A stretch of DNA of 64,000 nt from assembly GCF_016862795.1 (NCBI RefSeq), contig NZ_BONQ01000125.1, positions 124,001 through 188,000 on the forward strand, read 5' to 3'. The notes beneath the pieces are model-generated. The model did no database searches and was not told the DNA's origin. It saw nothing but the letters and a program-made list of their open reading frames with translations. Both the position numbers and the translations under genes were made by a program. The DNA is from Dactylosporangium siamense. Its GTDB lineage: Bacteria > Actinomycetota > Actinomycetes > Mycobacteriales > Micromonosporaceae. This document shows, in pieces, positions 26,828 to 34,978 of the stretch; within the stretch, counting starts at the first letter, position 1; every line of letters starts with the position of its first letter.

Positions 26828-28168
26828 TCAGTGCCGTGGCAGGAGCAGGCTGAGTGCCGCGATGGCCGCGCCGAGCCCGGCGCCGATGAGGAACACCACG
26901 TCGTAGCCGCCGGCGGTGGCGAGCACCGCCAGCCCGATCGACCCGCCGACCTGGTTCGCGGTGCTGGCCAGGCCGCCGACGGTCCCCGCCTCGCCGGCAG
27001 GGGCACCGGCGGTTGCGGCGGCCATGAGGGTGGGGAAGGCCAGCCCGATGCCGGCCGCGACGAGCAGCGTCGGCCCGAGCACGCCGGTGACGTAGTCGCT
27101 GCCGGCGCCGGCCTGTGCGAGCCAGCCGAAGCCGGCCACGAGGCAGGCACAGCCCGCCAGGATCAGGGTCCTGGCCCCGGCCCGGGGCAGCAGCCCGGCG
27201 GCCAGCCGCGCGACCGCCACGAACGTCACCGCCGCCGGGGTCTGCCCGAGCCCGGCGTCCAGCGCGCCGAACCCGAGGACATCCTGCAGGAGCAGCGACG
27301 TGAAGTACCACATCCCGATGGCGACCCCACCGAACAGCAGGAGCATCGCGTTGCCGGCGGCCACGCCCCGGATCGCGAACAGCCGCAGCGGGATCATCGG
27401 CCGGCTCGCCACCCGCGCCTCGACCACGACGAACGCGGCGAGCAGGACGACGCCCGCCGCGATCGGCCCGGCCACCCGTCCGGACGTCCAGCTGTGCCCG
27501 TCGCTCTGCATCACCCCGTAGACCAGTGCGGTCAGCCCGGCGGTGCCGGTCACCGCGCCGGCGAGGTCGAGCGCCTCCCGCCGCCCGGTCCGGGTGCGCG
27601 TGAGTGCCGTCATGGCGGCCGCGATCAGGACCGCGCCGATCGGCACGTTGATCAGGAACACCCACTGCCACGACAGGCCGGTGGTGAGGGCGCCGCCCAC
27701 GACCGCGCCGACCACCCCACCGGCGCCGCCCGCGGCGGACCAGGCGCCGAACGCCCTGGCCCGCGCGTGCGGGTCGGTGAAGGAACTGTTGAGCACCACC
27801 AGGGTCGCCGGGGCGAGCATCGCGGCGCCGAGGCCCTGCGCGACCCGGGCCACCACCAGGACCTCCGGCGTCGTCGCCAGCCCGGCCGCCAGGCTCGCGG
27901 CGCTGAACAGTGCCAGGCCGGCGACGAGCATCCGGCGGTGGCCGAACAGGTCGGCGGCGCGACCGCCGGGCAGCATGAACCCGGCGAAGGCGAGCAGGTA
28001 GCCGTTCACCACCCAGGCCAGCCCGGTGGGCGTGAAGCCGAGGTCCCGCTGGATCGAGGGCAGCGCGACGTTCACGATGGACACGTCCAGGATCACCATG
28101 AACTGGCAGGCGCTCACCAGCGCCAGCACCAGCCAGGCGGGGGCGCCGCGCGTCGTGGTCCTCGTCAT
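26828..28168 (-). CDS. MFS drug exporter (DHA2, 14-helix family)
   Basis: A 446-residue transporter of the EmrB/QacA family. It starts A-W-L-V-L-A-L-V-S-A-C-Q-F-M-V-I-L-D-V-S-I-V-N-V, has motif A in G-R-A-A-D-L-F-G-H-R-R and motif C in G-P-x-like G-A-V-V-G-G-A-L-T. Proton-driven export of drugs or toxic metabolites is expected. It is divergent from marR, and the 34-bp palindrome at 28206-28239 lies between them. ATG 28168 was chosen over an upstream in-frame start that would lie inside the operator. Confidence 0.88.
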   Translation of the reverse strand: MTRTTTRGAPAWLVLALVSACQFMVILDVSIVNVALPSIQRDLGFTPTGLAWVVNGYLLAFAGFMLPGGRAADLFGHRRMLVAGLALFSAASLAAGLATTPEVLVVARVAQGLGAAMLAPATLVVLNSSFTDPHARARAFGAWSAAGGAGGVVGAVVGGALTTGLSWQWVFLINVPIGAVLIAAAMTALTRTRTGRREALDLAGAVTGTAGLTALVYGVMQSDGHSWTSGRVAGPIAAGVVLLAAFVVVEARVASRPMIPLRLFAIRGVAAGNAMLLLFGGVAIGMWYFTSLLLQDVLGFGALDAGLGQTPAAVTFVAVARLAAGLLPRAGARTLILAGCACLVAGFGWLAQAGAGSDYVTGVLGPTLLVAAGIGLAFPTLMAAATAGAPAGEAGTVGGLASTANQVGGSIGLAVLATAGGYDVVFLIGAGLGAAIAALSLLLPRH

Positions 28169-28205
28169 GCCCGCCACGATCACGATGCCCCCCGATGTCG
28201 TAGAA

Positions 28206-28239
28206 TTAGTTACGCGCATAATGTTATGCGCGTAACTAA
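28206..28239. promoter_or_regulatory. 34-bp perfect palindrome, MarR operator
   Basis: TTAGTTACGCGCATAA and TTATGCGCGTAACTAA pair perfectly around a 2-bp centre (TG). It is AT-richer than the surroundings and sits between the divergent marR and MFS genes. A single extended operator should repress both genes. Confidence 0.85.
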
Positions 28240-28256
28240 CTTGTCAAGGAGTGTCC

Positions 28257-28697
28257 GTGGACTTCGCTCAGGCCGACGCCCTCAACCAGGCCATCCGTCT
28301 GCTGAGCCTGCGCCACCGGGCCCGGGCCGCCGCGCTGCTGACCCCGCTCGGGCTGCACCCCGGGCAGGAGACCCTGCTGCTCGAGCTCGCCCGGACCGGG
28401 CCGATGATCCAGGCGCAGCTCAGCGAGGCACTCGGCTGCGAGCCGCCCAGCGTCACCCTCATGACCCGCAAGCTGGAGGCGTCCGGCCATATCCGGCGCG
28501 AAGCCGCCCCGGCCGACAAGCGCGCCAGCGTCGTCGCGCTCACCGACCGGGGCCGGGCCCTCGTCGAGGAGATCAAGCAGCTGTGGTGCGACCTGGCCGA
28601 GGAGACCGTGCGCGGCCTGCCCGCCGCGACCGTCGAGCAGATCCCCGGCATCCTGAACACCATGACCGGCAACGTGGACGGCCGGCGTCGCCGATAA
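28257..28697 (+). CDS. MarR family regulator
   Basis: A 146-residue winged-helix regulator. Residues 35-105 show the MarR fold: L-T-P-L-G-L-H-P-G-Q-E-T-L-L-L-E-L, then I-Q-A-Q-L-S-E-A-L-G-C-E-P-P-S-V-T-L-M-T-R-K-L-E and the wing A-D-K-R-A-S-V-V-A-L-T-D-R-G. GTG 28257 is six bases after AAGGA; GTG 28251 is too close to it. It very likely represses itself and the divergent exporter, and releases DNA when it binds the exported compound or a phenolic ligand. Confidence 0.9.
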   Translation: MDFAQADALNQAIRLLSLRHRARAAALLTPLGLHPGQETLLLELARTGPMIQAQLSEALGCEPPSVTLMTRKLEASGHIRREAAPADKRASVVALTDRGRALVEEIKQLWCDLAEETVRGLPAATVEQIPGILNTMTGNVDGRRRR

Positions 28698-28739
28698 TCG
28701 ATGGCCCGACCGGTCCGGCCGGTGCGATGATCGAGATCT

Positions 28740-28867
28740 GGGTCGCTAGCTCAATTGGGAGAGCATTCGACTGAGTAGCGCATCCGCTCTCCGCCTGTGC
28801 GGGTATGGCTGCGCTTCCTTCTCCTTGTTGGATCGAAGGGTTCGGGGTTCGAGTCCCCGGCGGCCCA
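28740..28867 (+). tRNA. tRNA-Lys-like gene with a 62-nt anticodon loop (likely pseudo-tRNA)
   Basis: Acceptor arms GGGTCGC (28740-28746) and GCGGCCC (28860-28866), TA at 8-9, D stem GCTC/GAGC, T arm CGGGG-TTCGAGT-CCCCG (28843-28859) and discriminator A all fit. The anticodon stem TTCGA (28766-28770) pairs with TCGAA (28833-28837), but 62 bases lie between them instead of 7. The body resembles actinobacterial tRNA-Lys. Inside the loop, GCGCA and TGCGC can pair and CCGC-CTGT-GCGG can form an inner hairpin. No normal anticodon can be assigned (a 7-base loop CTGAGTA would read GAG). Too short for a self-splicing intron. Confidence 0.6.
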
Positions 28868-28892
28868 CAGTGACGTTGGATCGGAGGGCCGC

Positions 28893-31052
28893 GTGCTCGA
28901 GAAGCTGATCATCCGCAGGACGCTCCGCGTGCCGGCAAGCACCGGCGCGGCCGGCGACGGCTCGGCCGTGGCCCGCCAGCTGGACGCGGCGCTGCTCGAT
29001 GCCGGGTTCTCGGCGTCGCGGGCGCTGCTGGAGCACGTCGGCGCGCTGGCCCATGGACCGGCGATGGACCTCGCCGCCACGGTGGTGTCGGCGGTGCGCG
29101 AGCTGGTCGGCGACCACGTGCAGCACAACGCGTACTTCATCGGATTCCCCGACGACGTGCCGGACACCGTCGAGTTCTGGACGTCTCGGCTGCGGGCCGC
29201 CGTGCTCGCCGGCGGTGGCACGGCAAGCGACGCGCAGCTGCGCGCCGCGGTCCTCTCCGGCGGCGTGAACCTGCTCGACCTGCCGGGCTACGGCACCTAC
29301 CAGCACACCTACGCCGAGCTTCTCGCCGCGCACGACGAGCTGATCGCCTCGGCCGGTGACCGGCTGACCCTGCTGCAGCTCGGCGACACCGCCGAGGTGG
29401 AGGCCGGCCGGCTCTACCTGGCCCTGGCCGGCAGCACGACGCCGCACGGTGAGGCGGACCTCGCGCTCCTCAGCGAGCTCGCCCTCACCTGCATCGACGA
29501 CGCGCAACCGGAGCGGATCCCGGTCCGGGAGAACCGTGCCGTGCTCAACGGCGTCCGGCTCGTCCTCGGCCGGCCGCTGGTCGCCGTGGACACCACGACC
29601 GACGTGCTGCGCCTCGCCTGCCACGTCTCCGGCGGGGACGTGTCGCTCGCGACGCCCACCCGGTTCCGGTCCTTCGGGCGCCCGGAGCGGCGGATCCTGC
29701 TCGCCGCGCTGGACGGGATCGTCGGCGCGAGCCAGGACAAGCTCGGCGACGTCGCGCCCTACGCGGAGCGGTGGAAGCGGCTCGGGGAGCGGCTGCACCC
29801 GCACGAGCACGACCAGTGGCCGCACGCCCAGGCGGTGTTCGCGGTCGCCCGTGGTGAGCGGCGGGTCCGCAACCTCGCCGGCCGTGCGGAGGCGGCGATC
29901 GGCGCCGGAGCCGTCGGCACGGCCGCGTCGGTGCTGTCGGCCGCGCCGGGTCTGCTGCTGCGGTCCGCGGACCGGCTGCTGCGGCTGGCGTCGCCCTCGG
30001 AGCGGGCCGGCGTGGTCGAAGCGGTCACCGGCGCGCTCGGCTCGGCGTCCGGCCGGGTGCTCTGCTCGCTGCGTGAGCACGTCGGCAACCGGTTGACGCC
30101 CGCGTCCGCGCGGCTGTACGCGAACCGTTCGCGGCGCGCCTGGGTGGGGGCGGACGAGCGGCCGCCGCTGCCGGCCGAGCTGATCGCCGAGCTGTCGGCG
30201 CGGCTCGACGCGGAGATCGGCGCCCGGCTGCCGGACCCGCAGCGGCCGCTGCTGGTGGACCCGGACGTGCTCGACGTCGCCCTGCCGCTGTCGGGCAAGG
30301 CGGCCGAAGGCGGCTTCGCGGTCCTGCCGAGGGGCTCGCGGGCACCGGTCTCCGGTGAGCTGCTGCGCTTCTTCACGTACTGGCGCGAGACCAGCCGCCG
30401 CACCGACTTCGACCTGTCGGTGCTGCTGCTCGACGGCAAGTTCCGCACCGCCGGTCAGGTGTCGTGGACGAACTACCACCACGACGGCATCGTGCACTCG
30501 GGCGACATCACCAGCGCACCGAACGGAGCGACCGAGTTCATCGACGTGCCCCTGACGATCGACGTGCCCTACGTGGTGCCGCAGGTCTACATCTACGCGG
30601 GCGAGTCGTTCGACGAGGTCGCCGAGTCGATGTTCGGCTACCAGACCCGCACCCGGGACCAGCGGGGCGCGCCGTTCGACGCCCGGACCGTCCGGGCCCG
30701 TTCCGACGTGCGCGGCCAGGGCCGGATCGCGCTGCCGATGCTGTTCGCCAAGGGCGAGCGCGGCTGGCAGGCGGTGTGGTTGCACCTCTACCTGCAGGGC
30801 CGGCCGAACTTCAACCGGGTGGAGGAGAACACGTTCGGCACCGCCGACCGGGTCCGCGCGGTGATGGAGCGGCGCTACCTCACCGTCTCGTATCTGGTCG
30901 ACCTGCTCCGCACCCGCACCGAGGTGCGCACCTGGGACGGTGAGCTGCCGGACGAGCCGGTCACCTTCATCGGCATCGAGGCGCCCGAAGGCCTGCCGGC
31001 CGGGTCGGACGTCTTCCCACTGGGTCGGCTCAGCGAGCTGATCCCCGCGTAA
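28893..31052 (+). CDS. Large TerD-superfamily protein, paralogue 2
   Basis: A 719-residue cytoplasmic protein. A central module reads T-D-V-L-R-L-A-C-H-V-S-G-G-D, then F-G-R-P-E-R-R-I-L-L, as in the gene at 10782. The C-terminal 200 residues are TerD-like: T-D-F-D-L-S-V-L-L-L-D, V-S-W-T-N-Y-H-H-D-G-I-V-H-S-G-D-I-T and E-F-I-D-V-P-L. TerD domains bind calcium through acidic residues of this kind and act in stress responses. GTG 28893 has GGAGGG four bases upstream. It follows the tRNA-like locus by 25 bases. Confidence 0.65.
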   Translation: MLEKLIIRRTLRVPASTGAAGDGSAVARQLDAALLDAGFSASRALLEHVGALAHGPAMDLAATVVSAVRELVGDHVQHNAYFIGFPDDVPDTVEFWTSRLRAAVLAGGGTASDAQLRAAVLSGGVNLLDLPGYGTYQHTYAELLAAHDELIASAGDRLTLLQLGDTAEVEAGRLYLALAGSTTPHGEADLALLSELALTCIDDAQPERIPVRENRAVLNGVRLVLGRPLVAVDTTTDVLRLACHVSGGDVSLATPTRFRSFGRPERRILLAALDGIVGASQDKLGDVAPYAERWKRLGERLHPHEHDQWPHAQAVFAVARGERRVRNLAGRAEAAIGAGAVGTAASVLSAAPGLLLRSADRLLRLASPSERAGVVEAVTGALGSASGRVLCSLREHVGNRLTPASARLYANRSRRAWVGADERPPLPAELIAELSARLDAEIGARLPDPQRPLLVDPDVLDVALPLSGKAAEGGFAVLPRGSRAPVSGELLRFFTYWRETSRRTDFDLSVLLLDGKFRTAGQVSWTNYHHDGIVHSGDITSAPNGATEFIDVPLTIDVPYVVPQVYIYAGESFDEVAESMFGYQTRTRDQRGAPFDARTVRARSDVRGQGRIALPMLFAKGERGWQAVWLHLYLQGRPNFNRVEENTFGTADRVRAVMERRYLTVSYLVDLLRTRTEVRTWDGELPDEPVTFIGIEAPEGLPAGSDVFPLGRLSELIPA

Positions 31053-31117
31053 CCTGGCATCACCGGTGACGGCCGAGGCCATGCCGGCGCTTCCTCCTAT
31101 TCCGTTCGAATCGGGAG

Positions 31118-31135
31118 CCCCCGCGCAAGCGGGGG
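31118..31135 (+). terminator. GNRA-looped hairpin after the TerD-like gene
   Basis: CCCCCGC and GCGGGGG form a 7-bp stem closed by GCAA. It is 65 bases past the stop codon. No T tract. Confidence 0.5.
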
Positions 31136-31305
31136 ATCTGGTGAATCAGCGCCGGCGCTTCCCTCGGCCGTCCCCGGGCAGGCCCACACCGTGACACGCG
31201 TCCATCTCCGCGTCCGGTTGCCTCTCGCCGATGTCGCACATGCGGCTGACAGGCGAATCGGCCGTCGGGCAACCTTTGCTGCCCAACGGTTGCGTGTGAG
31301 GTGTC

Positions 31306-33987
31306 GTGAGCGGCGATGTGTTCGTCGGTGTGCTCGGCCCGACGGTCGTGCGGCGCCACGGCCGGGACGTCGTCGCCGGTGGGCCGGCGCCGCGGACGGT
31401 GCTGTGCCGGCTGATCGTGGCCGGCGGCCGGTTCGTGGCGCTCGACGCGCTGGTCGACGGACTCTGGCCGCACGAGCCGCCGCCGAGCGCGCGGATCACC
31501 GTCCAGGGGTACCTGTCCGTGCTGCGCCGCGCCCTCGAACCGGACCGGCCACCGCGGGCGCCGGGTCGGCTGCTCGTCCGCGACGGCACCGGGTACGCGC
31601 TTCGGCTGACCCCCGCCACGCTGGACACCGACCGGTTCGGCGCCGCGCTGCACCAGGGCCGGGACCTGCTCGCGGCCGGCGACCCCCGCTCCGCCCTCGC
31701 CCGCCTCGACGAGGCGCTCGCCCTGTGGCGCGGACCCGCGTACGCCGACTGCGCCGACCGCCCGTTCGTGATCGCCGAGGCACACCGGCTGCGGGAGCTG
31801 CGGACCGCCGCCGTGGAGCACCGCCTCGCCGCCCTGGTCGAGCTCGGCGCGCACGAGACGGCGGCCGCGCAGCTGCGGGCGTTCCTCGCCGAGCATCCCC
31901 TCCGCGAACGCGCCTGGGCGCTGCTGGCGCGGGCGCTGTACCTGACCGGCCGGCAGGGCGACGCACTCGAGGTGCTCCGCGACGCCCGGCGCCGGCTGAT
32001 GGACGACCTCGGCGTCGAGCCCGGGGCGGACCTGGCCGGGCTCCAGCACGAGATCCTGGCCCACACCGTCGACGCCGCGCCCGCCGGCAACCTCCCGCAC
32101 CCCGTCTCGGACCTGGTCGGGCGGGTCACCGAACGGCAGGCGGTGACCGACCTGCTGCGCCGGCACCGCCTCGTCACGCTCACCGGCGCGGGCGGGATGG
32201 GCAAGACCCGGCTCGCCCTGGCGGTCGCCGCCGACCGTTCGGACCCTGACGGTCCCTGGCTGGTCGAGCTGGCCGGGCTGCACGAGCCCGCGGTGCTCGC
32301 CGAGCGGGTCTGCGCCGCGCTGCGGATCGCCGGCCCCGGCAGCACCGGCACCCTCGTCGCCGCGCTGCGCACCCGGGAGCTGCTGATCGTCCTGGACAAC
32401 TGCGAGCACCTGGTGGGCGCCGCCGGCGTCCTCGTGTCGGCGCTGCTGCGCGCCTGCCCGCAGGTGCGGGTGCTGGCGACCAGCCGCGAGTCGCTCCGGG
32501 TCGACGGCGAGCACCTGTTCGACGTGCCGCCGCTGTCGGCCGGCGAGGCGGTCGAACTGTTCACCGCGCGGGCCGCCGCGGTGCTGAGCGGTCGCCGGCC
32601 CGGCCCGGCCGAGCGGCACCCGATCGCCCGGCTCTGCGCGGCCCTGGACCACATGCCCCTCGCGATCGAGTTCGCCGCCGCGCAGAGCCGGGTGCTGTCG
32701 CCGCGGCAGATCCTCGCCCGCCTCGACGACCGGTTCGCCGTCCTGGCCGGGCCGCGGACCGCGAGCCGGCACGCCACCATGCTCGGGCTGATGGACGCGT
32801 GGTACGAGCTGCTGACCACCGCCGAGCAGGAGCTGCTGTCGGCCCTCGCCGTGTTCGAAGGCGGGTTCGGGCTGACCGGGGCCACCGCCGTCGCCGGCCG
32901 CGCGGACACCCTCGCGGTCCTGACCGCCCTGGTGGAGAAGTCCCTGGTGCAGGCCGACGACCGGCGGTTCATGCTGCTGGAGACCATCCGCCGGTATGCG
33001 GTGCGCCGCACGTCCCCGGCCCGCCGGCACGCGCTCGGCGTCCGGCACACCACGTGGGTGCTGCACCTGGCCGACGCCGCCGGCGAGCAGCTGCGCGGCC
33101 CCGCAGGCGCCGCCTGGATGCGGCGCCTGCACCTGGAGAGCGACAACGTGCGGGCGGCGCTGCGGCGGGCGGCCACGGCCGGGGACACCGCCGCCGTGCT
33201 GCGCATCGCCGGTGGCCTGCACTGGTACTGGTACCGGCAGGGCCGCGTCACCGAAGGGCTGCGCTGCCTGGAACCGGCGCTGCGGCAGGCGGACCCGAGC
33301 GTCCACGACCCCGCCAGGATCGCCCGCGCCGCCGTCGGACTCGCGCTGCTGCGGTACCTCGGCGGCGCCCACGACCAGGTCGCCGAAGCCCTCGCGGTGG
33401 CCGCCCGGCACGGCGCCGCGACCGACGACCTGGCGGTGCGGGCACAGGTCCTGGCGACCGTCGCGTATTTCCAGGCCGGCGCCGGGGACGTCGATGCCGC
33501 GACCGCCAACGCCACCGAGGCCCTGGCGCTGGCCCGGACCGCCGGCCACCGCGCCACGGCGGCCGAGGCGCTCATGTGCCTGGGCGAGGCCGAGCGCCGC
33601 TCCGGTCGCCTGGAACGGGCCACCGCCACGTTCACCGCCGCCCTGCGCGAGGCCGACGGGTGCGGTCACGGCTGGGCGGCGGTGTCGGTGCTGTGGCTGA
33701 TGAGCAAGGTCGAACTCGCCGCGGACCGGCCCGACCGGGCGGCGGCGCTGATCCGGCGGATGCTCGAGGAGGCGCACCGCGGCGCCGACACGACCGGCTG
33801 GCTGGTGGCCGTGGCGATGTCCGCGCACCTGCTGGCGCTCGCCGGCCGGACCGCCGCCGCGGCTGACCTGCTCGGCACGGTCCGTGCTCTCGGCGACCGC
33901 GTCGGCTACCAGGCCGAGGCGATGGACGCCGAGCTGGCGGGCTACCTCGCGACGCTTCAGCCCTGCGGAGTGTCCCCGGGCAGCTGA
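31306..33987 (+). CDS. AfsR-like SARP regulator with NB-ARC ATPase and TPR domains
   Basis: An 893-residue regulator. An OmpR-type DNA-binding domain (about 5-95) is followed by a BTAD domain (100-255, A-R-L-D-E-A-L-A-L-W-R-G-P-A-Y), an ATPase with Walker A G-A-G-G-M-G-K-T near residue 290 and Walker B L-L-I-V-L-D-N-C-E-H near 360-370, then C-terminal TPR-like helices (600-890). SARPs activate antibiotic and related genes by binding 7-bp direct repeats with 11-bp phasing. Just such repeats are upstream of the convergent SDR gene. GTG 31306 follows GAGGTG. Its 3' end overlaps the SDR gene by 31 bp. Confidence 0.9.
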   Translation: MSGDVFVGVLGPTVVRRHGRDVVAGGPAPRTVLCRLIVAGGRFVALDALVDGLWPHEPPPSARITVQGYLSVLRRALEPDRPPRAPGRLLVRDGTGYALRLTPATLDTDRFGAALHQGRDLLAAGDPRSALARLDEALALWRGPAYADCADRPFVIAEAHRLRELRTAAVEHRLAALVELGAHETAAAQLRAFLAEHPLRERAWALLARALYLTGRQGDALEVLRDARRRLMDDLGVEPGADLAGLQHEILAHTVDAAPAGNLPHPVSDLVGRVTERQAVTDLLRRHRLVTLTGAGGMGKTRLALAVAADRSDPDGPWLVELAGLHEPAVLAERVCAALRIAGPGSTGTLVAALRTRELLIVLDNCEHLVGAAGVLVSALLRACPQVRVLATSRESLRVDGEHLFDVPPLSAGEAVELFTARAAAVLSGRRPGPAERHPIARLCAALDHMPLAIEFAAAQSRVLSPRQILARLDDRFAVLAGPRTASRHATMLGLMDAWYELLTTAEQELLSALAVFEGGFGLTGATAVAGRADTLAVLTALVEKSLVQADDRRFMLLETIRRYAVRRTSPARRHALGVRHTTWVLHLADAAGEQLRGPAGAAWMRRLHLESDNVRAALRRAATAGDTAAVLRIAGGLHWYWYRQGRVTEGLRCLEPALRQADPSVHDPARIARAAVGLALLRYLGGAHDQVAEALAVAARHGAATDDLAVRAQVLATVAYFQAGAGDVDAATANATEALALARTAGHRATAAEALMCLGEAERRSGRLERATATFTAALREADGCGHGWAAVSVLWLMSKVELAADRPDRAAALIRRMLEEAHRGADTTGWLVAVAMSAHLLALAGRTAAAADLLGTVRALGDRVGYQAEAMDAELAGYLATLQPCGVSPGS

Positions 33988-34739
33988 ACCCCGGTGAGGT
34001 CGGCGCACTGGGCGAGCACGGCATCCAACAGCGTCGGCTCCAGCACCGCTGGCCGCCATGCTCGTTCGCTGAAGTAGCGGCCGGTGACCAGCACCTCGGG
34101 GTCCTCGCCGACGGCGAGGCGCACCTGGGCGTTCGCGGCGTCCTCGGGGCTCGTCGGCGCGCCGTCGCCGCCCATGGCGGTGCGCACCCAGCCCGGGTCG
34201 AGCGCGTTGCTCAACGTCGACGGCCACCTGCGGGCAAGGGCGACGGCGAGCATCAGGTCCAGCAGCTTCGACGTCGAATACACCGCGAACCCGTTCCAGG
34301 GCCGCCGGTCGTACTGCAGGTCGGCGAGGTCGACGGCTCCGTCCGCGGCCATCGCCGACGACACGAACACCAGCCGCTCCGGCTGCGGCAGCAGCGCCGT
34401 CAACAGGTACGGCGCGAGCACGTTGACCTGGAACATCGACTCGAGGCCGTCGCCGGTCAGCTCCCGTTCCGAGCTGTCCAGCCGGGCGATCCCGGCGTTG
34501 TGCACGATCGCGTCGAAGCGACCGTACGCCCGCAGTGAACCCGCGAGGGCCGTCGTCTCGGCGAGGGAGCGCAGGTCGCCCACCGCGATCCCGGCCGCGC
34601 CGGGCAGCGCCACCTTCGCGGCCGTGGCCCGGTCCTCGTTGCGGGCGTGCACCACCACCCGGTGCCCGCCGGCGATGAGCTGGGCCGCGGTGCGCCGGCC
34701 GATGCCGTCGACGGATCCGGTGACAAGAACGTTGCGCAT
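33957..34739 (-). CDS. Short-chain dehydrogenase/reductase
   Basis: A 260-residue SDR. Cofactor motif T-G-S-V-D-G-I-G (7-14), H-N-A-G (80-83), S in F-V-S-S-A near 127 and the catalytic Y154-x-x-x-K158 are all present. H-A-R-N at 31-34 suggests NADP. A WW-domain-oxidoreductase-like relative is likely; substrate unknown. GAAGGG precedes ATG 34739. Its promoter carries three TTGGGA repeats at 11-bp spacing, so it is a likely target of the adjacent SARP. Confidence 0.88.
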   Translation of the reverse strand: MRNVLVTGSVDGIGRRTAAQLIAGGHRVVVHARNEDRATAAKVALPGAAGIAVGDLRSLAETTALAGSLRAYGRFDAIVHNAGIARLDSSERELTGDGLESMFQVNVLAPYLLTALLPQPERLVFVSSAMAADGAVDLADLQYDRRPWNGFAVYSTSKLLDLMLAVALARRWPSTLSNALDPGWVRTAMGGDGAPTSPEDAANAQVRLAVGEDPEVLVTGRYFSERAWRPAVLEPTLLDAVLAQCADLTGVQLPGDTPQG

Positions 34740-34769
34740 GGTTTTCCCTTCGTCGTGTGCCGTCCCACG

Positions 34770-34810
34770 ATGATCGCGACCATTGGGAAACCATTGGGAA
34801 CCGGTTGGGA
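34770..34810 (-). promoter_or_regulatory. SARP-type direct repeats upstream of the SDR gene
   Basis: TTGGGA occurs at 34783-34788, 34794-34799 and 34805-34810, exactly 11 bp apart. On the coding (minus) strand these read TCCCAA, ending about 7 bp before a GATCAT -10 candidate (34775-34770). Known SARP sites are heptamers repeated every 11 bp, the last about 8 bp upstream of -10. Confidence 0.7.
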
Positions 34811-34978
34811 CGGTACCGGCGCCGTGTTGCCGGCTGCCGTCGCCGCGATGTCATGCGTGCATCGTGCCGGGGTGCGCACCGCCCTCGAGTGGATCTTCCG
34901 CATGATCGAAGGACAGTGCTGGCTGTCCGCGCGGCCGGTGCGCGACTTCGATCACCGTCATGGTGCGAGAACGGGCCG

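Noticed and set aside
25085-28774. Plus-strand open frame spanning selO and the MFS gene
   Set aside because: Antisense to two well-recognised genes; composition typical of the complementary strand of GC-rich coding DNA.
28778-28832. Self-splicing intron in the tRNA-like gene
   Set aside because: Fifty-five bases is far too short for a group I or II intron and no core elements are visible.
31060-34854. Minus-strand open frame of over 1200 codons across the SARP gene
   Set aside because: No recognisable domain, and it overlaps both the SARP and SDR genes, which have clear motifs.
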